Part shown: positions 8,068 through 16,845 of the stretch, in pieces
How the letters are laid out: every line of letters starts with the position of its first letter
How positions within the stretch are numbered: position 1 is the first letter of the stretch
NCBI RefSeq assembly: GCF_900129635.1
Contig: NZ_FSRB01000001.1
Coordinates: 1,589,501 to 1,653,500, forward strand
From: Singulisphaera sp. GP187
GTDB taxonomy: Bacteria; Planctomycetota; Planctomycetia; Isosphaerales; Isosphaeraceae
Direction: 5' to 3'
DNA: 64,000 nt
Program-made: the position numbers and the translations under genes
Notes under the pieces: generated by a model
The model's database searches: none
What the model was told of the DNA's origin: nothing
What the model saw: only the letters and a program-made list of their open reading frames with translations

Positions 8068-9315
8068 TTACGCGAGTTCGGCGACCAGGCTGCGGAAGAA
8101 GGGTTCGACATCGGTCACCAGACCGATCGTTTGAAAGGTGCCTCGGTCGCTGAGCTTGGTCACGGTCGCCGGATTGATGTCGACGCAGACGACCTTGACC
8201 CAGGCCGGCAAGAGGTTCCCGGTCGCGATCGAGTGCAGGGCGGTCGCAATCAAGAGCGCGAAGCCAACGCCTTGAATCGCTTCGCGCATCCTCGCCTGAG
8301 CCTGTAACGTATTCGTGATCACCTCAGGCAAGGGACCGTCGTCGCGAATCGAACCGGCCAGGACGACTTCAACGCCCGCCTTGACACACTCGAACATGAT
8401 CCCCGACTTTAATACGCCCAACTCGACCGCTTTGTTGATGCCTCCTAACCGTCGAATCGTATTGATCGTGCGTAAATGGTGTTCGTGCCCATGCTCGAGG
8501 GCTTCCCCCTTGGAGATCGAGACGCCCAGGCTCGTGCCGTAGAACGCTTGCTCGATGTCGTGGGTGGCCAAGGCATTACCGGCGAATAAGGTCTGGATCC
8601 ACCCATCGCGGATCAACTGCGCAACATGGCCGGACGAGCCCGTATGAACGATGGCGGGGCCGCCCACCAAAAGCACTTTTTTTCCCTCCGCACGCGTCTC
8701 CCGGATCGAGTCGGCCACCCCTTGAAAGCTGATCGCCTTGGGCTTTTCGCTCGAGACGTTCGACCCCATGAAGCCGAACAGGTTGGCGCCTCGCGGTCGT
8801 TCCGCGGGGACGACGCGGACTCCATCGTGCCCGACGACGATCGGCAAACCGGGTGTCACGTCCGTCATCGCCACGCAGCGGGCGGTCTCGCCGCTGGGAT
8901 CGACGGCGATGCCGCAATCCATTTCCTGGTCGGCGACGTCGATCCAACGCCCGCCGAGCCGGACCTGGGTGCGCTGATTGGTCGTGCTGTAAAAATCGTC
9001 GGGGAAGGCCCCCGGAATGTCGGCGAGGACGACCCGCGCGTCTTCGGGATTTACCGCCGATGCGCCATGCTCGACGAGGTCGCCGAGGATCTCCTCGAGC
9101 TTCTCAGTGTTCGCCGCCTTGATCGTGATCCGCGCATAGCTGGGATCGATTCGGCGGGCGCCGATCGTGCACTCGCGGATCTCGAAGCTCCCTCCCATCT
9201 GGAGGATCCGGTCGAGAATCTTGGGCAGGAGGAGCGAGTCAATGATGTGCCCGCGGACCTCCACATCCTCGCCGACCAGATCGTCCGTCGAGGTCCGACG
9301 TTCGTCGCTCGCCAT
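8068..9315 (-). CDS. TIGR00300/LOR-SDH family protein, probable ornithine cyclodeaminase
   Basis: A 415-residue protein. Residues about 15-120 form the LOR/SDH conserved N-domain (GHIIDSLLLPKILD, FEIRECTIG). The rest is the characteristic C-domain with VLLVGGPAIVHTGS, GWIQTLFAGNALATHDIEQA and GHEHHLRTINTIRRLGGI, which resembles a Rossmann-like NAD-binding fold. This family is the C-terminal half of cyanobacterial AgrE, where it turns ornithine into proline, and occurs as a separate enzyme in archaea. Start ATG 9315 has AAAGGA about ten bases upstream. It is first in a run with the arginine dihydrolase gene (104 nt gap) and sixA. Confidence 0.87.
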   Translation of the reverse strand: MASDERRTSTDDLVGEDVEVRGHIIDSLLLPKILDRILQMGGSFEIRECTIGARRIDPSYARITIKAANTEKLEEILGDLVEHGASAVNPEDARVVLADIPGAFPDDFYSTTNQRTQVRLGGRWIDVADQEMDCGIAVDPSGETARCVAMTDVTPGLPIVVGHDGVRVVPAERPRGANLFGFMGSNVSSEKPKAISFQGVADSIRETRAEGKKVLLVGGPAIVHTGSSGHVAQLIRDGWIQTLFAGNALATHDIEQAFYGTSLGVSISKGEALEHGHEHHLRTINTIRRLGGINKAVELGVLKSGIMFECVKAGVEVVLAGSIRDDGPLPEVITNTLQAQARMREAIQGVGFALLIATALHSIATGNLLPAWVKVVCVDINPATVTKLSDRGTFQTIGLVTDVEPFFRSLVAELA

Positions 9316-9839
9316 GGCGGGTCAGTCCTTTCTCGTGGGTCTCGCGGCGCTCTGGCTCCTCCACACATGACATTCTACGCCAACGATCCAACTGCGACCA
9401 ATCCCGTGGACTTGCCACCCGTGCCGCTCTATCAAAAGAGTATCGGCGACGCCAATCGCGAGCCATGCGTCAACTTCCGCCAGAACCTTGGTCTCGCGGT
9501 CATCATTTAGCACGGCCCCACACTTTTGCTGGAACTGAGGCTGGTTGGATGGATGACAGGACCGAGGGGCGAATTGTCGGAGTCGAGCCGCGGCTGTGAC
9601 ATAAAAACATGAAATCAACCGGCAACAATCGTTTCGCACGACGACCGGTCGATCCGGGGTCACTGAATGTTGAACGAGTAAACCAGATTGCCAAGTTGGA
9701 TATTGTTACGTAGGAAGTTACGAGTGATTTTATGGCAGTTAATTGTGATTTGGCTGATGCGAAATGAGTGGCCGCGTTCGTTGGAGACCGGGCAGTAACG
9801 GCGTCGCACAAGCTCCCCGCTTCGATCAGGGAGGATCAA
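9316..9839. other. Non-coding gap (524 nt)
   Basis: This is the region upstream of the ornithine cyclodeaminase-like gene and downstream of the Nudix gene. It is less G+C-rich than its surroundings, especially 9600-9760. Short frames exist on both strands but none has protein-like composition. I see no tRNA, strong hairpin or recognisable promoter. Confidence 0.5.
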
Positions 9840-10409
9840 TTACGGGGAAGGGGACTGGATGAGCAGGTATTTCAAGAGTGGGGCGGCGTGCAGGGCCTGG
9901 AGCATGCCGCCGCCGAGAACGACCTCCACGATTTCGGATCGGCCGACGAGATGGACGCGCAAGTCTTCGGTGTCCTCTTGTTGCTGCTCCTGGATTCGGA
10001 TCACACCGGTGGCCAGGTAGGTGTGCGATCGGTTGGAGTGCGTTCCGGGGTTCGCCGAGAGGGTCATGAAGGCGGTCCAGTCGCCCCCGCCGTATCCGGT
10101 TTCCTCGAGCAATTCCCGTCGAGCCGTCGCCTCCGGATCGAGGTCGTTCGGTTCGCACACCCCGGCGGGTAGTTCGTAGTGAACCTCTTGGCTGCCGTGC
10201 CGGTACTGTCGCACGAGGACGAACCCGTCGTCGGTGGTCAGGGCGATGACGTTCACCCAGGCCGGGTACTCCAGCACGAAGTAGTCGTCAATCACGGCCC
10301 CGGTTGGCAATCGGACCCGATCTTCCCGGAGCGTCATCCAGGGCTTGCGGCAGAGGTAACGGGACGACAAAACGTTCCACGGTTGAGGTTCGGAGTGGTC
10401 GTGTGGCAC
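9840..10409 (-). CDS. Nudix hydrolase (ADP-ribose pyrophosphatase-like)
   Basis: A 189-residue protein with a Nudix box ending RRELLEETGYGG (about residues 95-110), preceded by ELPAGVCEPNDLDPEAT, and VLVRQYRHGSQEVHYELPAG typical of the ADP-ribose/NDP-sugar pyrophosphatase branch. The spacing between the first Gly and REL is one residue longer than the GX5EX7REUXEEXGU consensus, and the first Glu of the consensus is not in its usual place. The REL-EE metal-binding core is intact. It probably hydrolyses a nucleoside diphosphate derivative; the exact substrate is not visible. It stands alone on the minus strand. Confidence 0.85.
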   Translation of the reverse strand: MPHDHSEPQPWNVLSSRYLCRKPWMTLREDRVRLPTGAVIDDYFVLEYPAWVNVIALTTDDGFVLVRQYRHGSQEVHYELPAGVCEPNDLDPEATARRELLEETGYGGGDWTAFMTLSANPGTHSNRSHTYLATGVIRIQEQQQEDTEDLRVHLVGRSEIVEVVLGGGMLQALHAAPLLKYLLIQSPSP

Positions 10410-10584
10410 GGCTGATTCCCTCGGGAGGCGATGGTGAACCCGTCCTGAAGTTATATTGGCAATGGATCGTGTTTGGATAGGATGGTGCGGTGTGCGGCGG
10501 GACGACCTCGTCTGTTGTGGTAAGTTGGGATGCCGTCTCAGACGCCACGATTCGACGCGGCTAACTCACTCTTCGAAATGCAAG

Positions 10585-10615
10585 GTCGTCGATCGCCATG
10601 GAAGCGATCGACGAC
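10585..10615 (-). terminator. Hairpin after the DUF1573 gene
   Basis: A perfect 12-bp stem (GTCGTCGATCGC at 10585-10596 and its complement at 10604-10615) with a 7-nt loop lies 32 nt beyond the DUF1573 stop on the minus strand. There is no clear T-run, so it could instead be a 3'-end stabiliser. Confidence 0.5.
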
Positions 10616-10647
10616 TTGGGTTTTCCACCGTGGCGGATCGATCGTCG

Positions 10648-11658
10648 TCAGGGGTCGATGTGCAGTGTGGCGGTGACTTCCAGCGGTGCTTCGCCGGGGA
10701 GGTCGGTTTTGACCCGGAAGAGATGACGGAGGTCGCCGCGTGTCTTGCCCTCCTCGGGCTTGTAGCTGAAGGTCACGACGTGAACCGGCTTGGGCTCTTT
10801 CGGAATCGGACCGAGCTGAAAACCATCCCCCGCGCCTTCGATCTCGACGATCGAGAACGGCTTCGAGGACATCACGAGGAACCGGCCTTGGCCACCGGAG
10901 GGTGAATGGACGTTGCCCAACGGCACGACACTCGGCCTGGCCGAGAGCTCGCCCCGTACCTGGGCGGTCACCAGGATCGGGATGTTGGCGGTCTCCTTGT
11001 CGTTGGTCAGGAGCCGAATCTCATCCCGGATGACCCCCGCCGGCGCATCCGGCTTGATGGAAACCGTGAGTGAGTAGGAGACCGTGGATTCGTGGCGGGC
11101 GGTCTCGGTGAGCGTGGCGTTCAAGACTCGGCTGGCCGAGATCATCCGCACCACCCGCCATTGCGCCGAGCCGATGCGGTCGAGCGTGAGCGTCTGCGCT
11201 GGCGACTGTCCCCGCGCGACCGAACCGAAGTCGATCGCTCCCGGATTTAGGACGATGTCGCTCAGGATCAGCGACGAGACCGCCAGGCTCACCTCGGCCT
11301 CGCCCCGACTGGCCGAGATCAGGGAGACGAAGAGGGTCGTCGCCTTGGGGCCGACGAAGTTCTTCGTGTCCATCTCGGCTTCGATGACCGCCGATTGGCC
11401 GGGCTGGACCAACGTGGCGCTTGCCTTACCGGATGTGCAACCGCACGAGGCCCGCACGTTGGCGATCGTGATCGCTTCATTGAGGCGGTTGGTCATCAAG
11501 AAATTGTGACGGACCTTACCGCCTCGAGGCACCGCTCCGAAGTCATGCCCTTGCTCGGCGAAGAGAGGATCCGCCCAGGTTGCCGCGCTCGCCGGAATCG
11601 CTGTTACCCCAACCAGAATGACTGCTCTCAGTGCGGTCTTGATCCAACGATGGCGCAT
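10648..11658 (-). CDS. DUF1573 domain-containing exported protein
   Basis: A 336-residue protein starting at ATG 11658 (MRHRWIK); the frame is open 51 nt further but that part is not signal-peptide-like. Residues 1-26 form a signal peptide ending at ASA-ATW. The mature protein has DFGAVPRGGKVRHNFLMTN followed by the invariant ASCGCT of DUF1573, then at least two more Ig-like beta domains (DFGSVARGQ; PLGNVHSPSG). Such proteins are abundant in planctomycetes and Bacteroidetes and probably act outside the cytoplasm, but no reaction is known. It is divergent from hslV. Confidence 0.88.
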   Translation of the reverse strand: MRHRWIKTALRAVILVGVTAIPASAATWADPLFAEQGHDFGAVPRGGKVRHNFLMTNRLNEAITIANVRASCGCTSGKASATLVQPGQSAVIEAEMDTKNFVGPKATTLFVSLISASRGEAEVSLAVSSLILSDIVLNPGAIDFGSVARGQSPAQTLTLDRIGSAQWRVVRMISASRVLNATLTETARHESTVSYSLTVSIKPDAPAGVIRDEIRLLTNDKETANIPILVTAQVRGELSARPSVVPLGNVHSPSGGQGRFLVMSSKPFSIVEIEGAGDGFQLGPIPKEPKPVHVVTFSYKPEEGKTRGDLRHLFRVKTDLPGEAPLEVTATLHIDP

Positions 11659-11851
11659 CGTGGCCTCCTGCCTGCCTCGTCCTAAGCGGAGCGGGCGTCT
11701 CACTCCCAAAAACCCTACAATGAGTTATCGTCACGTTTTTCCGCGGGATTGAATATTCCGGCACATCCGGCATCGACCCCACTTCCCAAGTCATGCCATC
11801 TTGCCGGGGGGGGCGCGATTGTCACGGGTTCAAGCGCTTGGTCGCCTGGCA

Positions 11852-12469
11852 ATGACTTCGTGGTGGCTGTATGCTCAGGGGAACGAAACGAAAGTGACCC
11901 AGGTTCCAAGCGGGAGGATCACCAATTTGGACTGGCATGCCACAACGATCCTTTCAGTCCGGCGCGGGGACCGGGTAGCTTTGGGGGGCGATGGCCAAGT
12001 GACGCTCGGCACGACCGTCATGAAGGCCGATGCCGTCAAGGTCCGCAAACTTCTCGATGGCCAGGTGCTCACCGGTTTCGCCGGCAGCGCGGCCGACGGA
12101 TTCGCATTGCTCGAACGCTTTGAATCGAAGCTACGTGACTACCCGAATAACATTCCTCGGGCGGCCACGGAACTGGCCAAGCTCTGGCGGACCGACCGCA
12201 TGCTCAGACGCCTGGAAGCCGTCCTGATCGTGGTCGACGCACGCCACAGCCTGCTGCTGAGCGGCTCGGGCGATGTGATTCAACCGAGCGACGGCATCCT
12301 GGCGACCGGCTCCGGGGGCCCCTATGCCCTGGCCGCGGCGCGGGCTCTGTCGGCTCACTCGGAGCTCTCCGCCACCGAGATCGTTCGCGAATCGCTCCAG
12401 ATTGCCGCGGGTATCGATATTTATACGAACGGTCATTTGACGGTGGAGGAATTGAAGTGCGCGACCTGA
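11852..12469 (+). CDS. hslV: ATP-dependent protease proteolytic subunit HslV
   Basis: A 205-residue peptidase of the two-component proteasome-like HslVU machine. The Thr nucleophile lies in [14 protein letters not shown], followed by [23 protein letters not shown] and [37 protein letters not shown] is the C-terminal signature. Most HslV proteins start close to the Thr, so roughly 20-30 N-terminal residues would have to be a propeptide. ATG 11852 is used here. GTG 11894, with AGGGGA about 12 nt upstream, is a good alternative giving a shorter propeptide. The 3' end overlaps hslU by 13 nt. Confidence 0.93.
   Translation: MTSWWLYAQGNETKVTQVPSGRITNLDWHATTILSVRRGDRVALGGDGQVTLGTTVMKADAVKVRKLLDGQVLTGFAGSAADGFALLERFESKLRDYPNNIPRAATELAKLWRTDRMLRRLEAVLIVVDARHSLLLSGSGDVIQPSDGILATGSGGPYALAAARALSAHSELSATEIVRESLQIAAGIDIYTNGHLTVEELKCAT
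12445..12450 (+). promoter_or_regulatory. Strong ribosome binding site of hslU inside hslV
   Basis: GGAGGA lies six bases before the GTG start of hslU and within the hslV coding sequence. Few genes here have such a good site. It fixes the hslU start and suggests translational coupling that keeps the two subunits balanced. Confidence 0.75.
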
Positions 12470-13812
12470 CCCCTCGGGAAATCGTGGCCGAACTCGACCA
12501 TGACATCGTCGGGCAGGCCGATGCCAAGCGTGCCGTGGCGATCGCGTTGCGGAATCGCTGGCGGCGCCGACAGCTTTCCGACGAACTGCGGGCCCAGGTC
12601 ACCCCCAAGAACATTCTCTTGATCGGCCCGACGGGGGTAGGCAAGACCGAGATCGCGCGCCGGCTGGCCAAGCTCGTCGGTGCTCCGTTCGTGAAGGTGG
12701 AAGCGACCAAGTATACGGAAGTAGGCTACTACGGCCGGGACGTCGAGAGCCTGGTGCGCGACCTGGTCGAGGCGGCCGTGACCCTGGTCCGCGGGGCCGA
12801 GCGCGAACGGGTCAGCGAGCAGGCCGCGGTCCGTGCCGACCAACGGTTGCTCGACCTGCTCCTCCCCGCCCCGCCGCATCAGTGGAACGATCCGGATACG
12901 CCGGAGGCGGCCGAGGCCGCCGAGCGCAGGCAACGCTCACGCGAGAAGATGAAGCACCGGCTCGATGCCCGCGAAATCGAGGATCGCGAGGTCGAGATCA
13001 CCCTGCCGGGTCGGGCCGCGGCGCCGGTCTCAATCCTCGGCGCGGGCAACATGGAACAGATGGAGATGGATTTGCAGGGCATGTTCGAGAAGATCATGCC
13101 CAAGTCGTCCCAGACCCGAACCATGACGGTCGCCGAGGCGCGGCCGATCCTGATCGCTCAGGAAATCGACGCCCTGATTGACCCGGAGAAGGTCAGCCAG
13201 GCCGCGGTCCACCTTGCCGAGGAGTCGGGGATCGTCTTCCTCGACGAGATCGACAAGATCGCCGGCGATGACGGCGGCGGCCGGGGCCCCGACGTCTCAC
13301 GGCAAGGCGTTCAGCGCGACCTCTTGCCCATCGTCGAGGGGACCACCGTCACCACCAAATACGGGCCGATCAAGACCGACCATGTCCTCTTCCTGGCGGC
13401 CGGTGCCTTCCACCGAAGCAAACCCTCCGACCTGATGCCTGAGCTCCAGGGCCGGTTCCCGATCCGGGTTGAGTTGCAGGACCTGACCCGTGATGACTTC
13501 GCCCGCATCCTCCGTGAACCTCGCGCCTCGCTGATCCGCCAGTACCAGGCCCTCCTGGCCACGGAGGGCATCGAGCTCGAGTTCACTCCGGACGCGATCG
13601 ACGCCATGGCCGACCTGGCCCACCAGGTGAACCAGTCGACCCAGAACATCGGCGCCCGACGCCTGCATACGATCCTCGAACGCGTCGTCGAAGCACTCAG
13701 CTTCGATGCTTCCGATCGAACCGAGAAAAAGGTCGTCATCAACGGCGCCTACGTCCTCGAACGGCTCGAGGAACTGGCAAAAGATGAAGATCTCAGTCGG
13801 TTTATCTTGTAA
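12457..13812 (+). CDS. hslU: ATP-dependent protease ATPase subunit HslU
   Basis: A 451-residue AAA+ unfoldase that feeds substrates to HslV. It starts at GTG 12457. It opens with [24 protein letters not shown], then Walker A GPTGVGKT at residues 57-64 followed by the family marker [15 protein letters not shown]. An I-domain at about 110-230 holds the variable, charged middle part. Walker B is [11 protein letters not shown], and the extreme C-terminus DEDLSRFIL matches the tail that docks into HslV. Length is normal. The start overlaps hslV, and a classic intrinsic terminator follows. Confidence 0.96.
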   Translation: MRDLTPREIVAELDHDIVGQADAKRAVAIALRNRWRRRQLSDELRAQVTPKNILLIGPTGVGKTEIARRLAKLVGAPFVKVEATKYTEVGYYGRDVESLVRDLVEAAVTLVRGAERERVSEQAAVRADQRLLDLLLPAPPHQWNDPDTPEAAEAAERRQRSREKMKHRLDAREIEDREVEITLPGRAAAPVSILGAGNMEQMEMDLQGMFEKIMPKSSQTRTMTVAEARPILIAQEIDALIDPEKVSQAAVHLAEESGIVFLDEIDKIAGDDGGGRGPDVSRQGVQRDLLPIVEGTTVTTKYGPIKTDHVLFLAAGAFHRSKPSDLMPELQGRFPIRVELQDLTRDDFARILREPRASLIRQYQALLATEGIELEFTPDAIDAMADLAHQVNQSTQNIGARRLHTILERVVEALSFDASDRTEKKVVINGAYVLERLEELAKDEDLSRFIL

Positions 13813-13842
13813 ATGTCTTATCGATCCAAACGCACGGGATAC

Positions 13843-13877
13843 CGCCTCGTTGATCCCTGACGAGGCGCCTCTTTTTT
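13843..13877 (+). terminator. Intrinsic terminator after hslVU
   Basis: CGCCTCGT at 13843-13850 pairs with ACGAGGCG at 13860-13867 around a 9-nt loop, followed closely by six T at 13872-13877. It lies 31 nt after the hslU stop, the expected place for the end of the hslVU transcript. Confidence 0.8.
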
Positions 13878-13902
13878 CTTGTCGAGACTCGAGTCGATTC
13901 GA

Positions 13903-14412
13903 ATGTCCAAGACCGAACTTCCCCTCCTCAATGTATTTGAGGTGGAAACCGATGGCGTTCATCATCACCTCATCTGTTTCCTCGATGTAATCCTCGCGGG
14001 AAGTCGGGGGATCGACTCGCGTTCGGTCATCGGTCAGTTCACCCCTTCGAGTGGTGGCGCATTCGATCTCGAGACGTTCCAGGTCAATCCCACCTTCATC
14101 GAGGTGTTCGTTCAGTACATGAACGAGAACGCCATTCATTCACCCGAAATCATCCGGGAGGCGGCGAGCCGAATCAGCGACTGGATCTATCTCCTCGACC
14201 CAAGGACCCCCGGCGAATACAGCCTGGATCCCTCGGCGAGCGACCTGGTCGGCTGTTTCGCCGTCGATGACACCGGGCAAATCGTCCCGCGTTCGTTCCA
14301 GTACAACCGGGAACATCTCTGGTTTGACCCGGTCCGAGGCGTTTCCGGAATCCTCTCCGATCGCGCCTTCTACAAGTGGTTACACCCCCTGACCGATCGC
14401 AAGGACGGGTAA
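13903..14412 (+). CDS. Hypothetical protein
   Basis: A 169-residue soluble protein, start ATG 13903 (MSKTELPLL). There is no signal peptide or membrane segment. Features are a His cluster near residue 20, a stretch with alternating hydrophobics (FDLETFQVNPTFIEVFVQYM) and a C-terminal HLWFDPVRGVSGILSDRAFY. I do not recognise the family, but composition and codon use are protein-like throughout and the lone strand-consistent frame fills the space between the hslVU terminator and the next gap. Confidence 0.65.
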   Translation: MSKTELPLLNVFEVETDGVHHHLICFLDVILAGSRGIDSRSVIGQFTPSSGGAFDLETFQVNPTFIEVFVQYMNENAIHSPEIIREAASRISDWIYLLDPRTPGEYSLDPSASDLVGCFAVDDTGQIVPRSFQYNREHLWFDPVRGVSGILSDRAFYKWLHPLTDRKDG

Positions 14413-14838
14413 TCGCCGTCCTCTGCATGGATTTGTCTTGTTGAATTCTGATCGGTTCGAACCTGTTCCACGCCGCGGGGCTCAGGACCTGGCTTGAGCA
14501 TTGGCGCGGGCTTGGTTCCGACGGGCACGACCATGCGCCCCACTCCTGGAATGGCTCGCTGGCGATTTCGGGTCAGACGGCGTGGTCGATTGGCATCCAA
14601 GCTGATCGCCGGTCGACCGGAACAAACATTCTATCGAATCATTGCTCGTTGATTTGATTGTGCCCGCAATGGCCAATCGATTGAGCTATTGTACTCAAGA
14701 TCAATAGCTTGCGTCGATTTTCTGGACGATCTCGTCTCGTCATTTTCTGCGAGGCATGGGTTTTGATTATGGGGCTCTCGCAGCTCGGTACGGGCCGGAG
14801 GACAAGGCTTACAGGTTGATAGAGGCGAGACTATCGAT
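14413..14838. other. Non-coding gap (426 nt)
   Basis: No convincing frame on either strand and no tRNA. The stretch 14640-14760 is comparatively A+T-rich and may carry the promoter of the exported protein that starts at 14839, but I cannot point to a specific box. Confidence 0.45.
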
Positions 14839-15273
14839 ATGCAATTACTGCAAAAAGTGAGTGGCCTTGCTGCTCTCGTGGCGCTGAATGTTTTGACGGG
14901 GATTGGCTCATCAAGGACCGATGCGCAAACCGTTGAGTATCAACGTGGTGGTGGATACGCGCCGGGCTGGAACGGCTATGCGCCCGGTTACGGTTGGAGT
15001 GGCTACAGCCCGAATGTCTACACGCCCCCCGTCTCAGCGCAACCTGCTCCGAAGTCGACTTGGCGTGGCGACTCGTTGGCGACGGCTCGGAGCGGAGCCA
15101 ACGCCGGGGTGGTCCGGCGATTCGATCGGCCGGGAGTCGTTTCCCAACCGAGACCGGCTGCTCGAGCCAATTCCACCCGTACGACCAAAGATTTCAAACC
15201 CGCGCACTATCGCGAATTCGGCACGGGGCGCAACGTGTTCATGCACAAACCTTGGTTACCCAATCAGCCCTGA
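14839..15273 (+). CDS. Small exported Gly/Tyr/Pro-rich hypothetical protein
   Basis: A 144-residue protein with a hydrophobic N-terminus (VSGLAALVALNVLTGIG) and a likely signal-peptidase site near DAQ, followed by a low-complexity segment with repeated GYAPG / GYSP units (about residues 38-62) and a basic C-terminal half. It is probably secreted or cell-envelope-associated; no enzymatic motif is present. Low-complexity mature regions of this kind are common in planctomycete small exported proteins. Confidence 0.65.
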   Translation: MQLLQKVSGLAALVALNVLTGIGSSRTDAQTVEYQRGGGYAPGWNGYAPGYGWSGYSPNVYTPPVSAQPAPKSTWRGDSLATARSGANAGVVRRFDRPGVVSQPRPAARANSTRTTKDFKPAHYREFGTGRNVFMHKPWLPNQP

Positions 15274-15288
15274 ATCGACCGGGCTCAC

Positions 15289-15909
15289 TTATGGGAGTCC
15301 GGGTTGCGGCTGAGCGGGTTTCGCGTCGGGCCAGAGGTCGAGCGACTGGACCACCTTGCCTTGGCGATCGAAGAGACCGAGTCCCGGGGAGCCGTCAGCT
15401 CGCACGGCAAGTGCCGCGCGGAGCACTCCCCCCTCGCCGTAGACGTTGACACCCGCGGCGTCGTCCATTCCGAGATCCAACGCGAGTCGTGGTCGTCGCA
15501 GCCTGTCGAACAGGCCGATGCCTGGGGTGCCATCCGGGCGGATCGCGATGGCCGCCCGCAGCGCTCCCTCTTGGCCGTAGAGGTTTACCCCAGGCGCATG
15601 GTTCGGAGCCAGGTCGAGGGAGAGGCGTGTCTGGCCCTGCCGATCGAAGAGCGTAAGGCCGGGGGTACCATCGGGGCGGATCGCGAAAGTCCCCCGTGCG
15701 TGTCCCTCTGCGTCTCGGAGCACGAACGCATTGGCCTCGATCGTGGGCCAGGCCTTGGCCGCCGCGGCCCCCATGGCCAGCAGACTGACCCCGGCCAGCG
15801 CAACGAGCCCGCTGTGGCGCCACCGCCGACATTCCATTCGCAACTGGGCGTTGGCCGCCTCGAGCGTTCCAAGCCGCTCCTCAATCGACTGAATTGTCGC
15901 CAGGCTCAT
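15289..15909 (-). CDS. Membrane-anchored protein with repeated 'RPDGTPG-L-LFD' units
   Basis: A 206-residue protein, start ATG 15909 (MSLATIQS). Residues about 5-25 form a short coiled coil, 30-50 a membrane anchor (LVALAGVSLLAMGAAAA). The rest is an array of units of the form G-x-x-RAAIAIRPDGTPGIGLFD-x-x-G-x-x-R-LDL, seen about three times with period near 45 residues. Such units are found in planctomycete proteins of unknown function and look like beta-strand/turn repeats. The array probably lies outside the cytoplasm. Confidence 0.7.
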   Translation of the reverse strand: MSLATIQSIEERLGTLEAANAQLRMECRRWRHSGLVALAGVSLLAMGAAAAKAWPTIEANAFVLRDAEGHARGTFAIRPDGTPGLTLFDRQGQTRLSLDLAPNHAPGVNLYGQEGALRAAIAIRPDGTPGIGLFDRLRRPRLALDLGMDDAAGVNVYGEGGVLRAALAVRADGSPGLGLFDRQGKVVQSLDLWPDAKPAQPQPGLP

Positions 15910-16010
15910 CAGCGTTCCTCCCACTCGAGTACTGGATTGTCTTTTGCTTCTGACGGAACATGGAGAGACGACCCACCCGAGTGACCCGACAACTTGGCAG
16001 GAGTCTCACC

Positions 16011-16778
16011 ATGCGAAAGCCTCGAAAGAACGACCGAGAGTTCAACGCCCCCATCCCCGAGCTGAGCTTGGTGCGAGGATTCACTCTCGTTGAGCTTCTC
16101 GTGGTCGTGGGCATCCTTGCGTTTCTGATCGCGCTTCTCATACCGGCCACTCGGAGCGCACGTCCTGCTGCACGCCGTAGCCAATGCGCCAACAACCTGC
16201 GGCAAATCGCGCTGGCTTTGCAAAGCTATGAACAAGCATACAAGGCCTTGCCACCTGCATGCACCGTGGACGCGAACGGCAGACCATTGCACGGTTGGCG
16301 CACCTTGATCCTGCCCTATCTGGAGCAAGCACCGCTGTACCAGACAATTGACCTCTCGAAACCCTGGAACGCCCCGGCCAACGTCAAGGCGCTTGAGACC
16401 TACCTTCCCGTTTTTCGTTGCCCCGAGGCGGTCGGGCCACAGAACCGGACGACTTACCTGGCGATCGCCGCTCCCAATGGCTGCTTTCTTCCCAGGGAGT
16501 CTCGACGCCTGGCGGAGATCACGGACGCTCACGCGTCGACCCTCATGGCGATCGAAGCCGGTGCGGAGAATGCCGTCTTCTGGATGGCTCCGGTGGATGC
16601 GGACGAGTCGTTGGTGTTGAGTCTTGGGCCGACCAGCCAACTCCATCACTCGGGAGGCATGCACGCATGCTTTGTCGATAATCACGTGGCGTTTCTGAAA
16701 GCCAACACTCCGGCCACGGTACGTCGAGCGTTAATGTCGATTTCTGGCAACGACGATGACGTCGCCAACGAGCGGTAA
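16011..16778 (+). CDS. DUF1559 domain-containing protein with prepilin-type N-terminus
   Basis: A 255-residue protein, ATG 16011 preceded by AGGAG eight bases upstream. The N-terminus has a type IV pilin-like signal, RGFTLVELLVVVGILAFLIALLIPA, though residues before the G/F cleavage site make an unusually long leader (about 30 aa). ARRSQCANNLRQIALALQSYEQ begins the DUF1559 domain. A shortened C-terminal part ends with LHHSGGMHACFVDNHVAFL, equivalent to the HSGG-FADGSVRF ending of the family. DUF1559 proteins occur in many copies per planctomycete genome; the role is unknown, perhaps pseudopilins. Confidence 0.88.
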   Translation: MRKPRKNDREFNAPIPELSLVRGFTLVELLVVVGILAFLIALLIPATRSARPAARRSQCANNLRQIALALQSYEQAYKALPPACTVDANGRPLHGWRTLILPYLEQAPLYQTIDLSKPWNAPANVKALETYLPVFRCPEAVGPQNRTTYLAIAAPNGCFLPRESRRLAEITDAHASTLMAIEAGAENAVFWMAPVDADESLVLSLGPTSQLHHSGGMHACFVDNHVAFLKANTPATVRRALMSISGNDDDVANER

Positions 16779-16845
16779 CCATCCCACTCAGGCCTGGTGC
16801 CCAGTTGCGGTGGTCGTCACTGCGGGCGAAGTGACCGCCTTGAGC

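Noticed and set aside
7253..8134. 293-codon plus-strand frame opposite the arginine dihydrolase gene
   Set aside because: Complement of a well-supported gene with catalytic motifs; no independent evidence.
9503..9811. 102-codon minus-strand frame in the gap at 9.3-9.8 kb
   Set aside because: Ser/Thr/Arg-rich with no motif or ribosome site, in the least G+C-rich part of the gap where long frames can arise by chance.
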